Source of the DNA: Dehalococcoidia bacterium
Lineage (GTDB): Bacteria; Chloroflexota; Dehalococcoidia; JACPQF01
DNA: 7,247 bases
NCBI GenBank assembly: GCA_030650265.1
Contig: JAUSEJ010000999.1
Location: 1 to 7,247 of the forward strand
Reading direction: 5' to 3'
Translations under genes and position numbers: made by a program
Notes under the pieces: generated by a model
The model's input: only the letters and a program-made list of their open reading frames with translations
Database searches by the model: none
What the model was told of the DNA's origin: nothing
Part shown: in pieces, positions 6,045 through 7,247 of the stretch
How positions within the stretch are numbered: the first letter of the stretch is position 1
How the letters are laid out: each line of letters opens with the position of its first letter

Positions 6045-7115
6045 ATGGACGAACAGCGTGAGCAGGTTTTGACTCAGATCAAGCTAGGCAAGCGGGAGAA
6101 GACTGCCATTGTCATAGTTCTGGTAGTGGTTGCTCTTTTGTTCCTGTATGTCGTGCGCCATATCCTGCCGCCGTTCATCTGGGGAATAGTGGCGGCATAT
6201 GTCTTAAACCCCCTGGTGAACTGGATATCGCTCAAGACAAAGGTGCGTCGCGGCTACATCGTAATGATAATGGCTCTGGCTCTCGTCTTTGGTCTGGGCT
6301 GGGTAATTGTGAATGTGACAGCGGCCGCCATCAGCGAGGTTCAGGACATGCAAGAACACTGGCCGGAGATATTAGCCTCGGTCGAGAAGGACTTCTTTGG
6401 TAATTCTCAACCGACGCTCTTTGGTTTCACGGTCACAGCAACGTCGATCAGCGACGCCGTGGCTCGGCAGGTTGGCGATGTCCCTCGCGGCGCCCTGACA
6501 GCCCTACACTGGACAGTCGATCTACTCGGCAAGCTGCTCATATTCTTCGTAACGTTCTTTCTTCTCCTTCTGGATGGCAAGAAACTGTCGCTTCAAGTGA
6601 GGAAATTGATACCTCTCGCCTATATGAATGAGATAGTTGACCTCGGGCATCGGATAAACCGCACTCTGGGCGCCTACATTCGCGGACAATTGCTCGTCTT
6701 CGTCTTGATGAGCCTCGTGACCTGGATAGCTATTGGTCCCATACTTCATCTTCGATATGCCGTTGTCTTGAGTCTTGCCACGGGAGTGCTGGAATGGTTT
6801 CCCATAATCGGCCCCATAGCGGCGGGTGCCATTGCCGTTACAGTTGGATTGTTTCAGCCAAACGTCTTTGACTGGAACCCGTGGGTATTTTGTGGCGTGA
6901 TCGCTCTTGTTTACACGGTTCTTCGTTACTTGGAAGATTATCTCGTCATTCCCAACGTGATCGGTCGAGCCGTTCACCTACACCCCCTCATCGTCATTTT
7001 TGCCTTATTTTCAGGTGGATCGATAGCAGGGATTTTGGGAATGATGACCGCCGTTCCGGTAGCGGCGGTCATCAAGCTCGTGCTAGAGTATATATATAGC
7101 AAGTTGACAACTTAG
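6045..7115 (+). CDS. AI-2E family (UPF0118) membrane transporter
   Basis: A 356-residue integral inner-membrane protein of the AI-2E family, whose members include exporters of autoinducer-2 or other small solutes and Na+/H+ antiporters; the substrate cannot be assigned here. About eight hydrophobic segments are visible: roughly 20-38, 41-58, 70-95, 155-177, 213-232, 236-270, 280-297 and 310-345. A soluble loop lies between about 96 and 152. Family signatures are EWFPIIGPIAAG (250-261), YLEDYLVIPNVIGR (295-308) and the final HPLIVIFALFSGGSIAGILG with MMTAVPVAAVIK (313-344). Length fits the family. The frame is open back to 5655, but those 130 codons lie antisense to the valS T-box and promoter and have no family resemblance, so ATG 6045 is chosen; it begins MDEQREQVL and sits 7 bp after a -10 box. 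The GNAT gene follows almost directly. Confidence 0.93.
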   Translation: MDEQREQVLTQIKLGKREKTAIVIVLVVVALLFLYVVRHILPPFIWGIVAAYVLNPLVNWISLKTKVRRGYIVMIMALALVFGLGWVIVNVTAAAISEVQDMQEHWPEILASVEKDFFGNSQPTLFGFTVTATSISDAVARQVGDVPRGALTALHWTVDLLGKLLIFFVTFFLLLLDGKKLSLQVRKLIPLAYMNEIVDLGHRINRTLGAYIRGQLLVFVLMSLVTWIAIGPILHLRYAVVLSLATGVLEWFPIIGPIAAGAIAVTVGLFQPNVFDWNPWVFCGVIALVYTVLRYLEDYLVIPNVIGRAVHLHPLIVIFALFSGGSIAGILGMMTAVPVAAVIKLVLEYIYSKLTT

Positions 7116-7117
7116 TG

Positions 7118-7247
7118 ATGATTGTTCGGCCGGTGTTGACCAAAGATCTTCCGTTGATCGAAGAGTTCGATTCTTCGTTTTCCACTGACTGCGTTTGGCA
7201 GATGGATCAGAAGATCGTTGGCGACGAGGTCAGCACCACATTTCGGG
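7118..7247 (+). CDS. GNAT family N-acetyltransferase, N-terminal fragment
   Basis: Only 43 codons are present before the window ends. The translation begins MIVRPVLTKDLPLIEEFD, the typical first strand and helix of GNAT domains (I-R-P-x-x-x-x-D-L-P-x-I). It continues with TDCVWQMD and EVSTTFR, wording I associate with a GNAT subgroup of Chloroflexota-like bacteria. GNAT enzymes transfer acetyl from acetyl-CoA to amines; the acetyl-CoA loop lies beyond the edge, so the substrate is unknown. The start could be ATG 7118 or GTG 7115, which overlaps the TAG stop of the AI-2E gene by one base. No Shine-Dalgarno is clear, so translation is probably coupled to the upstream gene in one operon. Confidence 0.7.
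   Translation, partial: MIVRPVLTKDLPLIEEFDSSFSTDCVWQMDQKIVGDEVSTTFR

Noticed and set aside
6522..6977. Minus-strand 151-codon frame within the AI-2E gene
   Set aside because: Antisense to conserved transmembrane sequence; the translation has no recognisable domain.
1..7247. Defence or mobile-element system
   Set aside because: All genes belong to housekeeping or common accessory families; no nuclease, toxin-antitoxin, integrase or reverse transcriptase signature appears in any frame.

Overview
The window (about 55-60% GC by eye) carries five protein genes: a Nudix hydrolase (+), a secreted M14 zinc carboxypeptidase (-), valyl-tRNA synthetase valS (-), an AI-2E family membrane protein (+), and the first 43 codons of a probable GNAT acetyltransferase (+) cut by the right edge. 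It looks like ordinary bacterial chromosome. A T-box leader on valS, a secreted peptidase with an Ig-like domain and a short aromatic C-terminal tail, and the wording of the GNAT N-terminus suggest a Chloroflexota-like or other environmental Gram-positive-type lineage. This placement is inferred from memory of the families and is only moderately secure.

Layout. Positions 1-287 are non-coding, with two palindromes, a candidate promoter and a clear ribosome binding site before a TTG-started Nudix gene (288-1088). A 61-bp convergent gap (1089-1149) holds two copies of a 9-bp unit. The M14 carboxypeptidase (1150-2754, minus) lies 60 bp downstream of valS (2815-5580, minus), with no terminator or good promoter seen between them, so the two are probably co-transcribed. 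valS is preceded by a roughly 340-nt T-box leader (about 5611-5952, minus). In it I can place a sigma70-type promoter, the AGUA/GAA specifier loop with a GUC valine codon, a Stem II helix, the T-box sequence with UGGU bulge, and the terminator. Back to back with that promoter is a plus-strand promoter whose predicted start site falls on the ATG of the AI-2E gene (6045-7115), which predicts a leaderless mRNA. The GNAT gene follows within 2 bp.

How it works together. Uncharged tRNA-Val should pair with GUC and UGGU in the leader, stabilise the antiterminator and permit transcription of valS, and probably also of the downstream exported peptidase. This would link a peptide-degrading enzyme to valine shortage.

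The most unusual item is a 66-bp, 22-codon low-complexity element inside the ValRS editing domain. It consists of two opposed arrays of 7-bp units (GGGGACA-like, then CCCCTGT). It is in frame and stop-free, and on the mRNA strand it forms a near-ideal G-quadruplex motif. It looks like a repeat that invaded an essential gene and was tolerated in a surface loop. No defence island, CRISPR array, tRNA/rRNA gene or transposase was found.
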